This document shows, piece after piece, positions 1-8,438 of a stretch of DNA of 64,000 nt (position 1 is its first letter; every line of letters begins with the position of its first letter). Made by a program: the position numbers and the translations under genes. The notes under the pieces were generated by a model. It searched no databases. It saw only the letters and a program-made list of their open reading frames with translations, and was not told the DNA's origin. Source of the DNA: Cauispirillum nitrogeniifigens (GTDB taxonomy: Bacteria > Pseudomonadota > Alphaproteobacteria > Rhodospirillales > Rhodospirillaceae); contig NZ_JBLOOT010000002.1 of NCBI RefSeq assembly GCF_049800675.1, positions 62,001 to 126,000 on the forward strand, written 5' to 3'.

Positions 1-1
1 C

Positions 2-502
2 GGCCACGAACTGATGGAGTGGATGAGCCCGCTGTTCCCCGACGAGGCGCCGGAACTGCGGCGCCTGCGCCACGCCGCCTGCCTGCTGGGCGACATCTTC
101 TGGTACGAGCATCCTGATTTCCGCGCCGAACAGGCGTTCCTGCGCGTGCTGCGGCTGCCGTTCATGGGCCTGGGCCACCGTGAGCGGGCCGGGCTGGCCC
201 TGGCGGTGTACTACCGCTATGCCTCCGACGAGGCCAGCGAGGTGGTGCGCACCGCCCACGACCTGCTCGACGACGAACGCATCCGCCGGGTCCGCACCAT
301 CGGCGCCGCCCTGCGCCTGGGCCACACGGTCTCCGGCGGCGCCGCCGGCCTGCTGAGCCGCACCCGTCTGACGCGCGGCGACACGGTGCTGATGCTGGGG
401 GTGCCGGCGGGCGATCCGCTGTTCAACCCCGAGGCGTTCTCCCGCCGTCTCGACCGCCTGGCGCAGGAACTGGGGCTGACGGCGCAGATCGCCCAGGTGT
501 GA
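2..502 (+). CDS. ppx: Ppx/GppA family exopolyphosphatase, C-terminal part (5' cut by window edge)
   Basis: The open frame runs in from the window edge; 166 codons are visible and there is no reason to place a start inside. The visible part matches the C-terminal helical region of alphaproteobacterial Ppx/GppA phosphatases, which hydrolyse polyphosphate or pppGpp: a RLRHAACLLGDI segment followed by HPDFRAEQAF, an ALAVYYRY stretch and a terminal AALRLGHT region. The catalytic actin-like ATPase half lies upstream and is not visible. The next gene, lysA, is convergent. The exact substrate (polyP or pppGpp) cannot be read from this portion. Confidence 0.8.
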   Translation, partial: GHELMEWMSPLFPDEAPELRRLRHAACLLGDIFWYEHPDFRAEQAFLRVLRLPFMGLGHRERAGLALAVYYRYASDEASEVVRTAHDLLDDERIRRVRTIGAALRLGHTVSGGAAGLLSRTRLTRGDTVLMLGVPAGDPLFNPEAFSRRLDRLAQELGLTAQIAQV

Positions 503-586
503 TACCGGCCGGCGGATGAAGAAATCTGCGACGCACCACTCGCCGGCCGGCAAGCCCGCGCGGCGCATGAGCGTCACCGCCTCGGC

Positions 587-613
587 ATGAAACGGCCCGG
601 AGGGGCGTTTCAT
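587..613. terminator. Possible hairpin between convergent ppx and lysA
   Basis: An 8-bp inverted repeat, ATGAAACG at 587-594 and CGTTTCAT at 606-613, sits in the 160-nt gap between the stop of ppx and the stop of lysA. There is no clear U-run on either side, so termination is only suggested by position and symmetry. The rest of the gap shows no gene. Confidence 0.3.
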
Positions 614-662
614 AAGCCGGGCGGTATGAGGGCGGGCGGCCCCGCCCCCACGTCCGGGCCGG

Positions 663-1928
663 CTACCCCAGCCAGTCGGGGGTCTGTTCCAGCGCCAGCA
701 TTTCGTCCAGGGTGGGGCGGCGGCGGACCACCGCCCACTTGCCGCCGTCGACCAGGACTTCGGGGACGAGCGGGCGGGTGTTGTAGGTGCTGCTCATCAC
801 CGCGCCGTAGGCACCGGCGGTCTGGAAGGCGATCAGGTCGTTGGCCTTCAGCGGCGGCAGCGGGCGCTGCTTGGCGAAGGTGTCGCCGGTCTCGCACACC
901 GGGCCGACCACGTCATAGGCGATCTTCTCCGCTCCGGCGACCGGCTCCGCCACCGGAATGATGCCGTGGTAGGCCTCGTACATGGCCGGGCGGACGAGGT
1001 CGTTCATGGCCGCGTCGATGATGGCGAAGGTGCGGGTATGCCCCTCCTTCACGTAGATCACCTGGGACACCAGCAGGCCGGCGTTGCCGACGATCAGGCG
1101 GCCGGGCTCCAGCATGATGGCGCAGCCCAGGTCGCCCAGGGTGCGGCGGACAATCTCGCCGTACTCGGCCGGAGGCGGCGGGATGGTGCCGTCCTCGTAG
1201 GGCACGCCCAGGCCGCCGCCGAGGTCCAGGCGGCTGATCTGGATGCCGTCGGCGCGCAGCATGGCGACGAGGTCGCGGACGCGGATGAAGGCGTCCTCGA
1301 ACGGCTTGAGGTCGGCGATCTGGCTGCCGATGTGCACGGCGATGCCCTTGACCGCGATGCCCGGCATGGCGCTGGCCTTCTGGTAGATGCCGTGGGCGTC
1401 CACCCAGTCGATGCCGAACTTGTTTTCCTTCTTGCCGGTGGTGATCTTCTCATGCCCGCCGGCGCCGACGTCGGGGTTGATGCGCAGGGCGATGGGGGCG
1501 CGCACGCCCTTGGCCACGGCCACGGCGTTCAGGGCCTCCAGCTCGGGCACCGACTCGACGTTGATCTGATGGATGCCGGCGTCCAGGGCCTGGGCCAGTT
1601 CCGCCGCCGTCTTGCCGACGCCGGAAAAGACGATCTTGGCCGGATCGGCGCCGGCGCGCAGGGCCAGGGCCAATTCGCCGCCCGACACCACGTCCATGCC
1701 GGCGCCCAGCTTGGCCAGGGTGCGCAGCACCGCGAGGTTGGAATTCGCCTTCATGGCGAAGCACACGGTGGCGTTCAGGCCGGCGAAGGCGTCGGTGAAG
1801 ACGCGCAGGTGGCGGGCCAGCGTCGCCGTGGAATAGACGTAGAAGGGCGTGCCGACGGCGGCGGCGATGTCGGCCAGCGGCACGTCCTCGGCACACAGGC
1901 GGCCGTCGCGATAGTCGAAGTGGTGCAT
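663..1928 (-). CDS. lysA: Diaminopimelate decarboxylase
   Basis: PLP enzyme that decarboxylates meso-diaminopimelate to L-lysine, the last step of lysine synthesis in the cytoplasm. The 421-residue product has the usual family length. The N-terminal TIM barrel carries the PLP lysine in CFAMKANSN, the HIGSQI motif follows, and a GGGLG glycine-rich phosphate loop and the EPGRLIVG motif come later; the C-terminal barrel contains the CETGDTF active-site cysteine motif. It lies downstream of lptM and argH on the same strand, so the three probably form one operon. A dapC-like aminotransferase acting earlier in the same pathway is at 60.5-61.7 kb. Confidence 0.97.
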   Translation of the reverse strand: MHHFDYRDGRLCAEDVPLADIAAAVGTPFYVYSTATLARHLRVFTDAFAGLNATVCFAMKANSNLAVLRTLAKLGAGMDVVSGGELALALRAGADPAKIVFSGVGKTAAELAQALDAGIHQINVESVPELEALNAVAVAKGVRAPIALRINPDVGAGGHEKITTGKKENKFGIDWVDAHGIYQKASAMPGIAVKGIAVHIGSQIADLKPFEDAFIRVRDLVAMLRADGIQISRLDLGGGLGVPYEDGTIPPPPAEYGEIVRRTLGDLGCAIMLEPGRLIVGNAGLLVSQVIYVKEGHTRTFAIIDAAMNDLVRPAMYEAYHGIIPVAEPVAGAEKIAYDVVGPVCETGDTFAKQRPLPPLKANDLIAFQTAGAYGAVMSSTYNTRPLVPEVLVDGGKWAVVRRRPTLDEMLALEQTPDWLG

Positions 1929-1943
1929 GGTGCGCGGTATCCG

Positions 1944-2072
1944 TCAGCGGGTCGGGTAGGTCTTGGGGAACTCGGAGTCCTCGGGGGGCTCCAGGCTGCC
2001 CTTCTTGCCGCAAGCGCCCAGCGGCGCGGCCAGCATCAGGACCGCCAGCAGGGCCAGCAGGGCGCGGCTCAT
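1944..2072 (-). CDS. lptM: Small lipoprotein, LptM (YifL)-like
   Basis: A 42-residue lipoprotein. It has a hydrophobic signal segment ending in the lipobox LGAC at residues 18-21, followed directly by the GKKG segment and a short proline-rich tail, the layout of the LptM/YifL family whose E. coli member helps mature the LptD-LptE LPS translocon. Its ATG overlaps the argH stop in an ATGA, so the two are translationally coupled, and lysA follows 15 nt after its stop. Position between argH and lysA is common in alphaproteobacteria. Family membership rests on lipobox context and size only, so the LptM role is an inference. Confidence 0.75.
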   Translation of the reverse strand: MSRALLALLAVLMLAAPLGACGKKGSLEPPEDSEFPKTYPTR

Positions 2073-3484
2073 GCGCCGCCTCCCGCCAGGAAGCGCTTGC
2101 GCGCCTCGGCGGCCTGGACGCCGACGTTGGCCGGGGCGGTGCCGCCGTAGGAGGTGCGGCTGGCCACCGAATGGTCCACCGCCAGCACGGCCTGCGCCTC
2201 GGCGGTGATGCCGGGTTCGATGCTTTGCAGGTCGGCGAGGCTCAGGTCGGGCAGGTCGCAGCCCTTCTTCTCGGCCATCTTGACCAGGGAGCCGGCGATC
2301 TCATGGGCGCGGCGGAACGGCACGTTGAGCACCCGCACGCACCAGTCCGCCAGATCGGTGGCGGTGGTGAAGCCCAGCCCGGCCTGGGCGCGCAGGCGCT
2401 CCACGTTGGGCGTCAGGCGGGCGATCATGCCGGTCATGGCGGCCAGCGTCAGGTCGAGGGTGTCGGCGACTTCGAACACCGGCTCCTTGTCCTCCTGCAT
2501 GTCCTTGGAATAGGCCAGCGGCAGGCCCTTCATGACGATCAGCAGGGCGTTGAGGTCGCCGATGACGCGGCCGACCTTGGCGCGCACCAGCTCGGCAGCG
2601 TCGGGGTTGCGCTTCTGCGGCATGATCGACGACCCGGTGGACAGGTCATCGGGCAGCTTCACGAACTTGAACTGGGCGGAGGTCCACACCACCAGTTCCT
2701 CGGCCAGGCGCGACAGGTGCACCGACAGGATGGCCGCCGCGCTCATGTACTCCAGCGCGAAGTCGCGGTCGGACACGGCATCGAGCGAATTCGCCATCGG
2801 CCGGTCGAAGCCCAGTTCGGCCGCCGTCATAAAGCGGTCGATGGGGAAGGACGTGCCGGCAAGGGCGGCGGCGCCCAGGGGGCATTCGTTCATGCGCACG
2901 CGGGCATCGGCGAAGCGGCCGCGGTCACGGCCGAACATCTCCACATAGGCCAGCATGTGATGGCCGAAGGTCACCGGCTGGGCCGCCTGGAGGTGGGTGA
3001 AGCCCGGCATGACGGTGCCGGCATGGGCTTCGGCCTGGGCGATCAGGGCCTCTTGCAGCGCGCGGATCTGGCCGTCGACGCGGTCGCAGGCATCGCGCAC
3101 CCACATGCGGAAGTCGGTCGCCACCTGGTCGTTGCGCGACCGCGCGGTGTGCAGGCGCCCGGCCGGCTCGCCGATGATCTCCTTCAGGCGGGTCTCCACG
3201 TTCATGTGGATGTCCTCCAGCGCGCTGGAGAAGGTGAAGGTCCCGGCCTCGATCTCCTGCTCGACCTGATCGAGGCCGCGCAGGATGGCGTCGCGGTCAG
3301 CCTCGGAAATCACCCCGGCGGCGGCGATCATCTTGCAATGGGCCCGCGACCCCGCGATATCCTGGCGGTACAGGCGGCGGTCGAAGCCGATCGAGGCATT
3401 GATCGCTTCCATGATCGCCGAGGGGCCGGCGTCGAAACGGCCGCCCCAGATGGTGCTGGTCGAGGTGTCGGAAGGCTTGCTCAT
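2069..3484 (-). CDS. argH: Argininosuccinate lyase
   Basis: Cleaves argininosuccinate to arginine and fumarate, the last step of arginine synthesis. The product begins MSKPSDTSTSTIWGGRF and is 471 residues, as expected for the fumarase/aspartase superfamily. The family signature GSSIMPQKRNPD contains the mobile catalytic serine loop, and TARSRNDQV and GFTHLQ motifs are present. The frame stays open 40 codons further upstream, but that extension is low-complexity and would overlap the divergent tlpA gene, so the ATG at 3484 was chosen. That ATG overlaps the tlpA start codon on the other strand. lptM and lysA follow downstream. Confidence 0.96.
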   Translation of the reverse strand: MSKPSDTSTSTIWGGRFDAGPSAIMEAINASIGFDRRLYRQDIAGSRAHCKMIAAAGVISEADRDAILRGLDQVEQEIEAGTFTFSSALEDIHMNVETRLKEIIGEPAGRLHTARSRNDQVATDFRMWVRDACDRVDGQIRALQEALIAQAEAHAGTVMPGFTHLQAAQPVTFGHHMLAYVEMFGRDRGRFADARVRMNECPLGAAALAGTSFPIDRFMTAAELGFDRPMANSLDAVSDRDFALEYMSAAAILSVHLSRLAEELVVWTSAQFKFVKLPDDLSTGSSIMPQKRNPDAAELVRAKVGRVIGDLNALLIVMKGLPLAYSKDMQEDKEPVFEVADTLDLTLAAMTGMIARLTPNVERLRAQAGLGFTTATDLADWCVRVLNVPFRRAHEIAGSLVKMAEKKGCDLPDLSLADLQSIEPGITAEAQAVLAVDHSVASRTSYGGTAPANVGVQAAEARKRFLAGGGA

Positions 3485-4088
3485 GATGCGTCCGGGAAAG
3501 AGGGTTATGGCGGTGGCGGCGTTTGCCGTCGTGGCTGCGATTGTCGCCATTATCGTGCCCGTTGCAAGCAGCCAGGATGCCGACCGGCTGTGCACCCTCG
3601 GCAAAGGCGTTCAAAAGCCCGCCGCGCGCGACGTCGGCGTGCTGCGGGTGTGGGACGAGCCCTGCGCCCTGCCCGACGGCATCACCTTCACCGACGGCGC
3701 CGGCAAGGCCCTGACGCTCAAGGACTTCGCCGGCAAGACCGTGGTGCTGAACCTGTGGGCGACGTGGTGCCCGCCGTGCCTGAACGAGATGCCGGCCCTG
3801 GACCGCCTCCAGGCGGCCATGGGCGGGGAGACGTTCACCGTCGTCGCCCTGAACCAGGACCGTGGCGGGGCGGAGGTGGCGCGGACGTGGCTGGCCGACA
3901 AGGGCCTGGGCCTGGACGTCTACGCCGACCCCACGGGCAGCGTGGCCCGCGCGCTGGAGGCCGCCGGCCTGCCGACCACGGTGGTCATCGACGCCCAAGG
4001 CTTCGAGCGCGCCCGCCTGATCGGCGAGGCCGAGTGGGACTCGGCGGAAATGCAGGAGAAATTGCGGGGGCTGATGACCAGCCGCTAG
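3483..4088 (+). CDS. tlpA: TlpA-family membrane-anchored thioredoxin-like disulfide reductase
   Basis: A periplasmic thiol-disulfide oxidoreductase held by an N-terminal signal anchor: basic MMRPGKR, then about 22 hydrophobic residues. The thioredoxin fold follows, with the active site WATWCPPC and the cis-proline region GLPTTVVI. Such proteins usually keep apocytochrome c or cytochrome oxidase cysteines reduced; the window does contain a diheme cytochrome (tsdA), though far away. Start: a GGAAGG Shine-Dalgarno at 3470-3475 sits 7 nt before the ATG at 3483. An ATG at 3507 would remove the positive N-region. The gene is divergent from argH with overlapping start codons and convergent with the PAP2 gene, their stops overlapping. 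Confidence 0.88.
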   Translation: MMRPGKRVMAVAAFAVVAAIVAIIVPVASSQDADRLCTLGKGVQKPAARDVGVLRVWDEPCALPDGITFTDGAGKALTLKDFAGKTVVLNLWATWCPPCLNEMPALDRLQAAMGGETFTVVALNQDRGGAEVARTWLADKGLGLDVYADPTGSVARALEAAGLPTTVVIDAQGFERARLIGEAEWDSAEMQEKLRGLMTSR

Positions 4089-4759
4089 CGCAGGGCCACC
4101 CCCGGCCGGCCGTCGCGCTCGAACCAGTCCTTGATCAGGACGGCGACGACGATGGCCAGGACCGAGCCCATCACCGTGTCGGACAGGAAGTGCACCGTGG
4201 TCGCCACGCGCGACAGGGACACCAGCAGCGCCACCACCACATAGGCGGCGCGGTAGCGCGGGTAGACGAACCACAGGGCGATCATCACCGACCAGATGAC
4301 CTGCGAGTGCCCCGACGGGTAGGAGTTGGCGCCGGAGAACGGCTCGAAGCCGTAGGCGCCGTTCTCGAACAGGTACTTGGGCCGCAGGCGGCCGATGGAC
4401 AGCTTCAGGGCCTGCACCAGCACGCCGGAGACGGCCATCGTCGCCAGCACGTAGCTGGCCGAGCGCGCCCGCAGCCGCCACAGCTCGTGCCCCGTGGTGG
4501 TCAGGGCCAGCCCGGCGGCGGCCATGGCGCCCAGCCACGCCAGGATGGCCAGGGCGAACCACCCGCCGCCCAGGCCGATGTCGGTGATGGTCTTGAAGAA
4601 CCCGAAGACGTGCGGGTCGAGGTCGCTCTTCAGCCACAGGGCCAGCGGCCGGTCGATCAGCGCCATGCTGATCACCGAGAACACGGCGGCGTAAAGCACG
4701 GCGGCGAGCAAGGGCCGGGACTTCAGCCACACGCCGTGGCGCAGGACGAGGTCGGTCAT
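4085..4759 (-). CDS. PAP2-family membrane phosphatase
   Basis: Integral membrane lipid phosphatase of the PAP2 superfamily, 224 residues with about six hydrophobic segments. All three catalytic motifs are visible: KLSIGRLRP (KX6RP), YPSGHSQ (PSGH), and SRVATTVHFLSD (SRX5HX3D). Substrates in the family include undecaprenyl pyrophosphate, phosphatidic acid and lipid A phosphates; the sequence does not decide. It lies directly after a GT39 glycosyltransferase on the same strand, and a second GT39-PAP2 pair follows lptG at 11.2-13.4 kb, which favours a cell-envelope lipid substrate. The ATG at 4759 has a GAGG about 6 nt upstream; a GTG at 4771 overlapping the previous stop is the alternative. Confidence 0.88.
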   Translation of the reverse strand: MTDLVLRHGVWLKSRPLLAAVLYAAVFSVISMALIDRPLALWLKSDLDPHVFGFFKTITDIGLGGGWFALAILAWLGAMAAAGLALTTTGHELWRLRARSASYVLATMAVSGVLVQALKLSIGRLRPKYLFENGAYGFEPFSGANSYPSGHSQVIWSVMIALWFVYPRYRAAYVVVALLVSLSRVATTVHFLSDTVMGSVLAIVVAVLIKDWFERDGRPGVALR

Positions 4760-4767
4760 GGCGCGCC

Positions 4768-6411
4768 TCACTCCACCACGTAGAGGGTCATCAGCACGGG
4801 CTTGCCGCGCGAGTAGTTGAGGCCCTCGACCGAGGCGGTGGCGCGCACCCTCAGGCCCCGCGACTCGGCGGCGGCGAGGAAGCCGGCACCGGCGCGGGCC
4901 TCCACGGCGGCGGCGCCGACGCGCTTGTCGGCCAGGGCGGCGACGGCGGCGGCGCCGTCATCGGCCAGCAGGGTATCGCTGCCCATCAGGAACACCAGGC
5001 TCGGCTCGTGGAAGCCGACGGCGGCCAGGGCCGCGCCGGGGGCGGCGGCATCGGCGGCGGCGGCCACCCGCTGGCTGACCCACAGGGCGCTCAGCGACGG
5101 CATGACGCCGGCGAAGACGGCGATGTACAGCACCACAGCCCCGGCCATGCCGGCGGCCAGGGCGTTGAGGTAGCGCCGCCGCAGGGCGTGCCACAGGCCA
5201 CCGGCCACGGCGCCCAGGACGCCCAAAGCGGCCACCACCGCCCACACGCTCAGGCCATCGCCGTACAGCACCGGGGCGGCGATCATGCCGCCGGCCAGGG
5301 CCACGCCGAGGGCCACCCACAGGGCATACCAGACGCGCGCCGGCAGGCCGGCAAGCCGCTCGTAGGTGCCGTCGCGCACGGCGAACAGGGTGGTGGCGAT
5401 GATCAGCGCCAGGGCGGGATAGAGCGGCAGGGTGTAGTGCGGCAGCTTGGTCGGCACCAGCTCGAACACCACCCAGGCCGGGATCAGCCACGCCAGGGCG
5501 AAGCGCAGGCCGGGCAGGGAGCGTTCCCGCCACGCCCGCGCCAGCGCCGGCCACAGGAACAGCGACGCCGGCCACAGCAGCAGGCTGGCGAGCAGGGTGT
5601 GATAGCCCGGCGGCGCGCCGTGGCTTTCCTGGCCGCCGATCAGCTTGGGCAGCAGGTCGTCGCGCACCGCCTGCCCGAGGAAGGCGCCTTCGGTCTGCGC
5701 CGACACCGCCATCACCCACGGCGCCACCACGGCGGCGGTCAGGATCACCCCCATCACCGGGCGCAGGGCATTGAGCCAACCCCAGGACCGATCGGCGACG
5801 GCCAGGGCGATGCCGGCCAGCAGGACGATCATCGGCGTGACCGGCCCCTTGATCAGGATGGCGCAGCCCAAGGCCAGCCAGAACACCAGCGGCACCCAGC
5901 TCGGCGCCCTCGGCCCGCCCTTGCCGGACATGTAGACCACCCCCAGGCAGGCCATGACCACGGTGGTCAGGCCCAGCAGCATGGCGTCGGTCTTGGCGAG
6001 GTGAGCCTCCACCACGGCGATCAGGGCGGTGCCCAGGATGCCGGCGGCGACCAGCGCGATGCGGCGGTCGAACAGCGCCGCGCCCAGGCGGAAGGTCATC
6101 AGCACGGCCGCCAGCACGCCCAGCAGCGACGGCAGGCGATAGGGCCAGGCGCGGGTGTCGGCGGGGTGGCTGAAGATCTCCACGGCGGCGGCTTGCAGCC
6201 AGTAGATGCCCACCGGCTTCTTGGCCCGCAGTTCGTCGAGGAAGCGCACCACCACGTAGTCGCCGGTCTCGGTCATCTGGCGGGTGGCCTGCACGAAGCG
6301 GGCCTCGTCGCGGTCCATGACCGGCAGCGCGTCGAGCCCCGGCAGGACGGCCACCAGGACCAGCAGGGTCAGCAGGAGATAGGGGCGGAAACCTTGGACC
6401 AGGGACTGCAC
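4768..6411 (-). CDS. GT39 (ArnT-like) membrane glycosyltransferase
   Basis: Multi-spanning glycosyltransferase of the GT39/PMT family using a polyprenyl-phosphate-linked sugar donor on the periplasmic side. The 547-residue product begins at a GTG (6411) with a hydrophobic first helix; the first periplasmic loop contains DRDEARF, the acidic motif expected in ArnT-like enzymes, followed by AKKPVGIYWLQ. About twelve hydrophobic segments and a soluble C-terminal tail follow. The frame is open far upstream, but that part is antisense to the hydroxybutyryl-CoA dehydrogenase gene and is a shadow. It is paired with the downstream PAP2 gene. Acceptor (lipid A, hopanoid or other) is unknown. Confidence 0.85.
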   Translation of the reverse strand: MQSLVQGFRPYLLLTLLVLVAVLPGLDALPVMDRDEARFVQATRQMTETGDYVVVRFLDELRAKKPVGIYWLQAAAVEIFSHPADTRAWPYRLPSLLGVLAAVLMTFRLGAALFDRRIALVAAGILGTALIAVVEAHLAKTDAMLLGLTTVVMACLGVVYMSGKGGPRAPSWVPLVFWLALGCAILIKGPVTPMIVLLAGIALAVADRSWGWLNALRPVMGVILTAAVVAPWVMAVSAQTEGAFLGQAVRDDLLPKLIGGQESHGAPPGYHTLLASLLLWPASLFLWPALARAWRERSLPGLRFALAWLIPAWVVFELVPTKLPHYTLPLYPALALIIATTLFAVRDGTYERLAGLPARVWYALWVALGVALAGGMIAAPVLYGDGLSVWAVVAALGVLGAVAGGLWHALRRRYLNALAAGMAGAVVLYIAVFAGVMPSLSALWVSQRVAAAADAAAPGAALAAVGFHEPSLVFLMGSDTLLADDGAAAVAALADKRVGAAAVEARAGAGFLAAAESRGLRVRATASVEGLNYSRGKPVLMTLYVVE

Positions 6412-6480
6412 GGGCGCGGACTCGCGGGCTGCGGCGGGATGGCCTGTTCTACACGACAAGGCGGGGACGCTGCAAAGGAC

Positions 6481-6512
6481 AACGGCCCCGGAGGTTTCCC
6501 TCCGGGGCCGTT
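6481..6512. terminator. Strong hairpin between hydroxybutyryl-CoA dehydrogenase and GT39 genes
   Basis: A perfect 14-bp inverted repeat (6481-6494 and 6499-6512, core CGGCCCCGGAGG) with a 4-nt loop lies 67 nt after the stop of the hydroxybutyryl-CoA dehydrogenase gene and upstream of the GT39 gene on the same strand. Read on the minus strand it ends in only two U residues. It probably ends or attenuates the etf-hbd transcript. The remaining 6412-6578 gap otherwise holds the REP-like repeat at 6533-6570. Confidence 0.6.
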
Positions 6513-6532
6513 GCGGATCAGGGAGCCGCCGA

Positions 6533-6570
6533 GCCAAAGCGTGCGGAGCACGCGCCCGGCGCCTGAGGGC
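6533..6570. repeat. REP-like short palindromic repeat, copy A
   Basis: A 38-nt segment nearly identical to 28267-28303. It contains a 6-bp stem (GCGTGC at 6539-6544, GCACGC at 6548-6553, loop GGA) followed by the shared tail CGCCCGGCGCCTGAGGGC. Compared with the other copy the stem has a T-A pair where the other has C-G, so pairing is kept. Both copies lie in intergenic DNA just outside a gene. Confidence 0.55.
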
Positions 6571-6578
6571 AACAAAAA

Positions 6579-7448
6579 CTAACGCGTGGGCACCGGATGC
6601 TCGCCGCTGTAGTCGTAGAAGCCGCGGCCGGTCTTGCGACCCAGCCAGCCGGCTTCGACGTACTTCACCAGCAGCGGGCAGGGGCGGTACTTGGTGTCGG
6701 CCAGGCCGTCGTGCAGGACGTGCATGATCGCCAGGCAGGTGTCCAGGCCGATGAAGTCGGCCAGTTCCAGCGGGCCCATGGGGTGGTTGGCGCCCATGCG
6801 CATGGCATTGTCGATGGCCGAGACGGACCCGACGCCCTCGTAGAGGGTGTAGACCGCCTCGTTGATCATCGGCAGCAGGATGCGGTTGACGATGAAGGCC
6901 GGGAAGTCCTCGGCCGGGACGGCCGTCTTGCCCAGCTTCTCGGTCACCTCGCGGATGGCCTTGAAGGTTTCCTCGTCGGTGGCGATGCCACGGATCAGCT
7001 CGACCAGCTGCATCACCGGCACCGGGTTCATGAAGTGCATGCCCATGAACTTGCCGGGGCGGTCGGTGGACGCGCCCAGGCGCGTCACCGAGATCGACGA
7101 GGTGTTGGTGCACAGGATGGCTTCGGGTCGCAGCGTCTGGCAGACCTTGGAGAAGATCTCACGCTTGACGGCTTCGTCTTCGGTCGCCGCCTCGATCACC
7201 AGATCGGACTCGGTGAAGTCCATGGTGGTTTCGGTGGTGATCCGCGCAAGGGTCGCCTTCATGTCCTCGTCGGAGATCTTGCCCTTCTTGGCCTGACGGC
7301 TGAGGTTGCCCTCGATCGTCTTGACGGCCTTTTCGAGCTGCTCGCGGCTGATGTCGACGAGCTTGACGTCGTACCCGGCAAGCGCGGCAACGTGCGCGAT
7401 GCCGTTGCCCATCTGGCCGGCGCCGATGACACCGATTTTCTGGATCAT
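6579..7448 (-). CDS. hbdA: 3-hydroxybutyryl-CoA dehydrogenase
   Basis: NAD(P)-dependent enzyme interconverting acetoacetyl-CoA and 3-hydroxybutyryl-CoA, 289 residues. The N-terminal Rossmann fold begins MIQKIGVIGAGQMG with the GXGXXG motif; the family catalytic histidine lies in the MGMHFMNPVPVM segment near residue 135, and the C-terminal helical domain contains FIVNRILLPMINEA and the GANHPMGPLELADF motif. The open frame extends 41 codons upstream, but the first ATG before the Rossmann strand (7448) is the natural start. The gene follows etfB-etfA on the same strand after a 52-nt gap, fitting acyl-CoA or butyrate/PHB metabolism feeding electrons to ETF. Confidence 0.94.
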   Translation of the reverse strand: MIQKIGVIGAGQMGNGIAHVAALAGYDVKLVDISREQLEKAVKTIEGNLSRQAKKGKISDEDMKATLARITTETTMDFTESDLVIEAATEDEAVKREIFSKVCQTLRPEAILCTNTSSISVTRLGASTDRPGKFMGMHFMNPVPVMQLVELIRGIATDEETFKAIREVTEKLGKTAVPAEDFPAFIVNRILLPMINEAVYTLYEGVGSVSAIDNAMRMGANHPMGPLELADFIGLDTCLAIMHVLHDGLADTKYRPCPLLVKYVEAGWLGRKTGRGFYDYSGEHPVPTR

Positions 7449-7500
7449 GAGGGGTTCCCTTGCGTGAGTGTGAGATGCAGCAAACCCGTCTCCATCGCCC

Positions 7501-8436
7501 TTAGCGGTCGAGTTCCTTCGACAGCTCGGGCAAGGCGGTGAAGAGGTCGGCAACCAGGCCGTAGTCGGCAACCTGGAAGATGGGGGCTTCCTCGTCCTTG
7601 TTGATGGCGACGATGACCTTGGAGTCCTTCATGCCCGCCAGGTGCTGGATGGCCCCGGAGATGCCGACCGCGACGTAGAGTTCGGGGGCGACGATCTTGC
7701 CGGTCTGGCCGACCTGGTAGTCATTGGGGACGAAGCCCGCGTCCACCGCCGCGCGGGACGCGCCGACGGCAGCGCCCAGCTTGTCGGCGATGGCTTCGAG
7801 CAGGTGGAAGTTGTCGCCCGACTGCATGCCGCGGCCACCGGAGATGATGACCCGCGCGCTGGTCAGTTCGGGGCGGTCGGACTTCGACAGCTCCTGGCCG
7901 ACGAAGGACGAGGTGCCGGGGTTGGCGGCGGCGGCGATCTCCTCGACGGCGGCGGAGCCACCCTCGGCGGCGACCGGGTCGAAAGCGGTGCCGCGCACGG
8001 TGATGACCTTCAGCGCGTCGGCGGACTTCACGGTCGCCAGCGCGTTGCCGGCGTAGATCGGCCGGATGAAGGTATCGGCCGACTCGACGCCGGAGATGTC
8101 GGACAGCATGGCGACGTCCTTGAGCGCGGCGACGCGCGGCAGGAAGTTCTTGCCGTAGGTGGTGGCCGGGGCCAGCACATGGCTGTAGCCGTCGACCACG
8201 CTCAGCACCAGCGCGGCCAGCGGCTCGGCCAGCGGATGGGCGTAGGCGTCGGCGTCGGCCAGCAGCACCTTGGACACGCCGGCCACCTTGGCGGCGGCGT
8301 CGGCGGCGGCGCGGCAGCCCTTGCCGGCAACCAGAACGTGCACGTCGCCACCGATCTTGGCGGCGGCGGCGAGGGTGACGAGGGTCGCGCCCTTGAGCGC
8401 GGCGTTGTCGTGTTCGGCGATGACGAGGATGGCCAT
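7501..8436 (-). CDS. etfA: Electron transfer flavoprotein alpha subunit
   Basis: Large subunit of ETF, which takes electrons from acyl-CoA and related dehydrogenases and passes them to ETF-ubiquinone oxidoreductase. The 311-residue product has the ETF N-terminal domain and the C-terminal FAD domain with the signature running from VISGGRGMQSGDNF through GQTGKIVAPELYVAVGISG and VAINKDEEAPIFQVADYG. It starts 2 nt after the etfB stop, a standard etfBA arrangement, and hbdA follows. Confidence 0.97.
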   Translation of the reverse strand: MAILVIAEHDNAALKGATLVTLAAAAKIGGDVHVLVAGKGCRAAADAAAKVAGVSKVLLADADAYAHPLAEPLAALVLSVVDGYSHVLAPATTYGKNFLPRVAALKDVAMLSDISGVESADTFIRPIYAGNALATVKSADALKVITVRGTAFDPVAAEGGSAAVEEIAAAANPGTSSFVGQELSKSDRPELTSARVIISGGRGMQSGDNFHLLEAIADKLGAAVGASRAAVDAGFVPNDYQVGQTGKIVAPELYVAVGISGAIQHLAGMKDSKVIVAINKDEEAPIFQVADYGLVADLFTALPELSKELDR

Positions 8437-8438
8437 GG

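Noticed and set aside
966..2150. Long plus-strand open frame opposite lysA
   Set aside because: It is the antisense shadow of lysA: glycine/alanine/histidine-rich translation without family motifs, in a GC-rich genome where stop codons are rare on the opposite strand.
2171..4783. 870-codon plus-strand open frame over argH, tlpA and PAP2
   Set aside because: It runs antisense through argH and out of frame through tlpA. The translation is low-complexity and has no start context or motif; all three underlying genes have clear family signatures.
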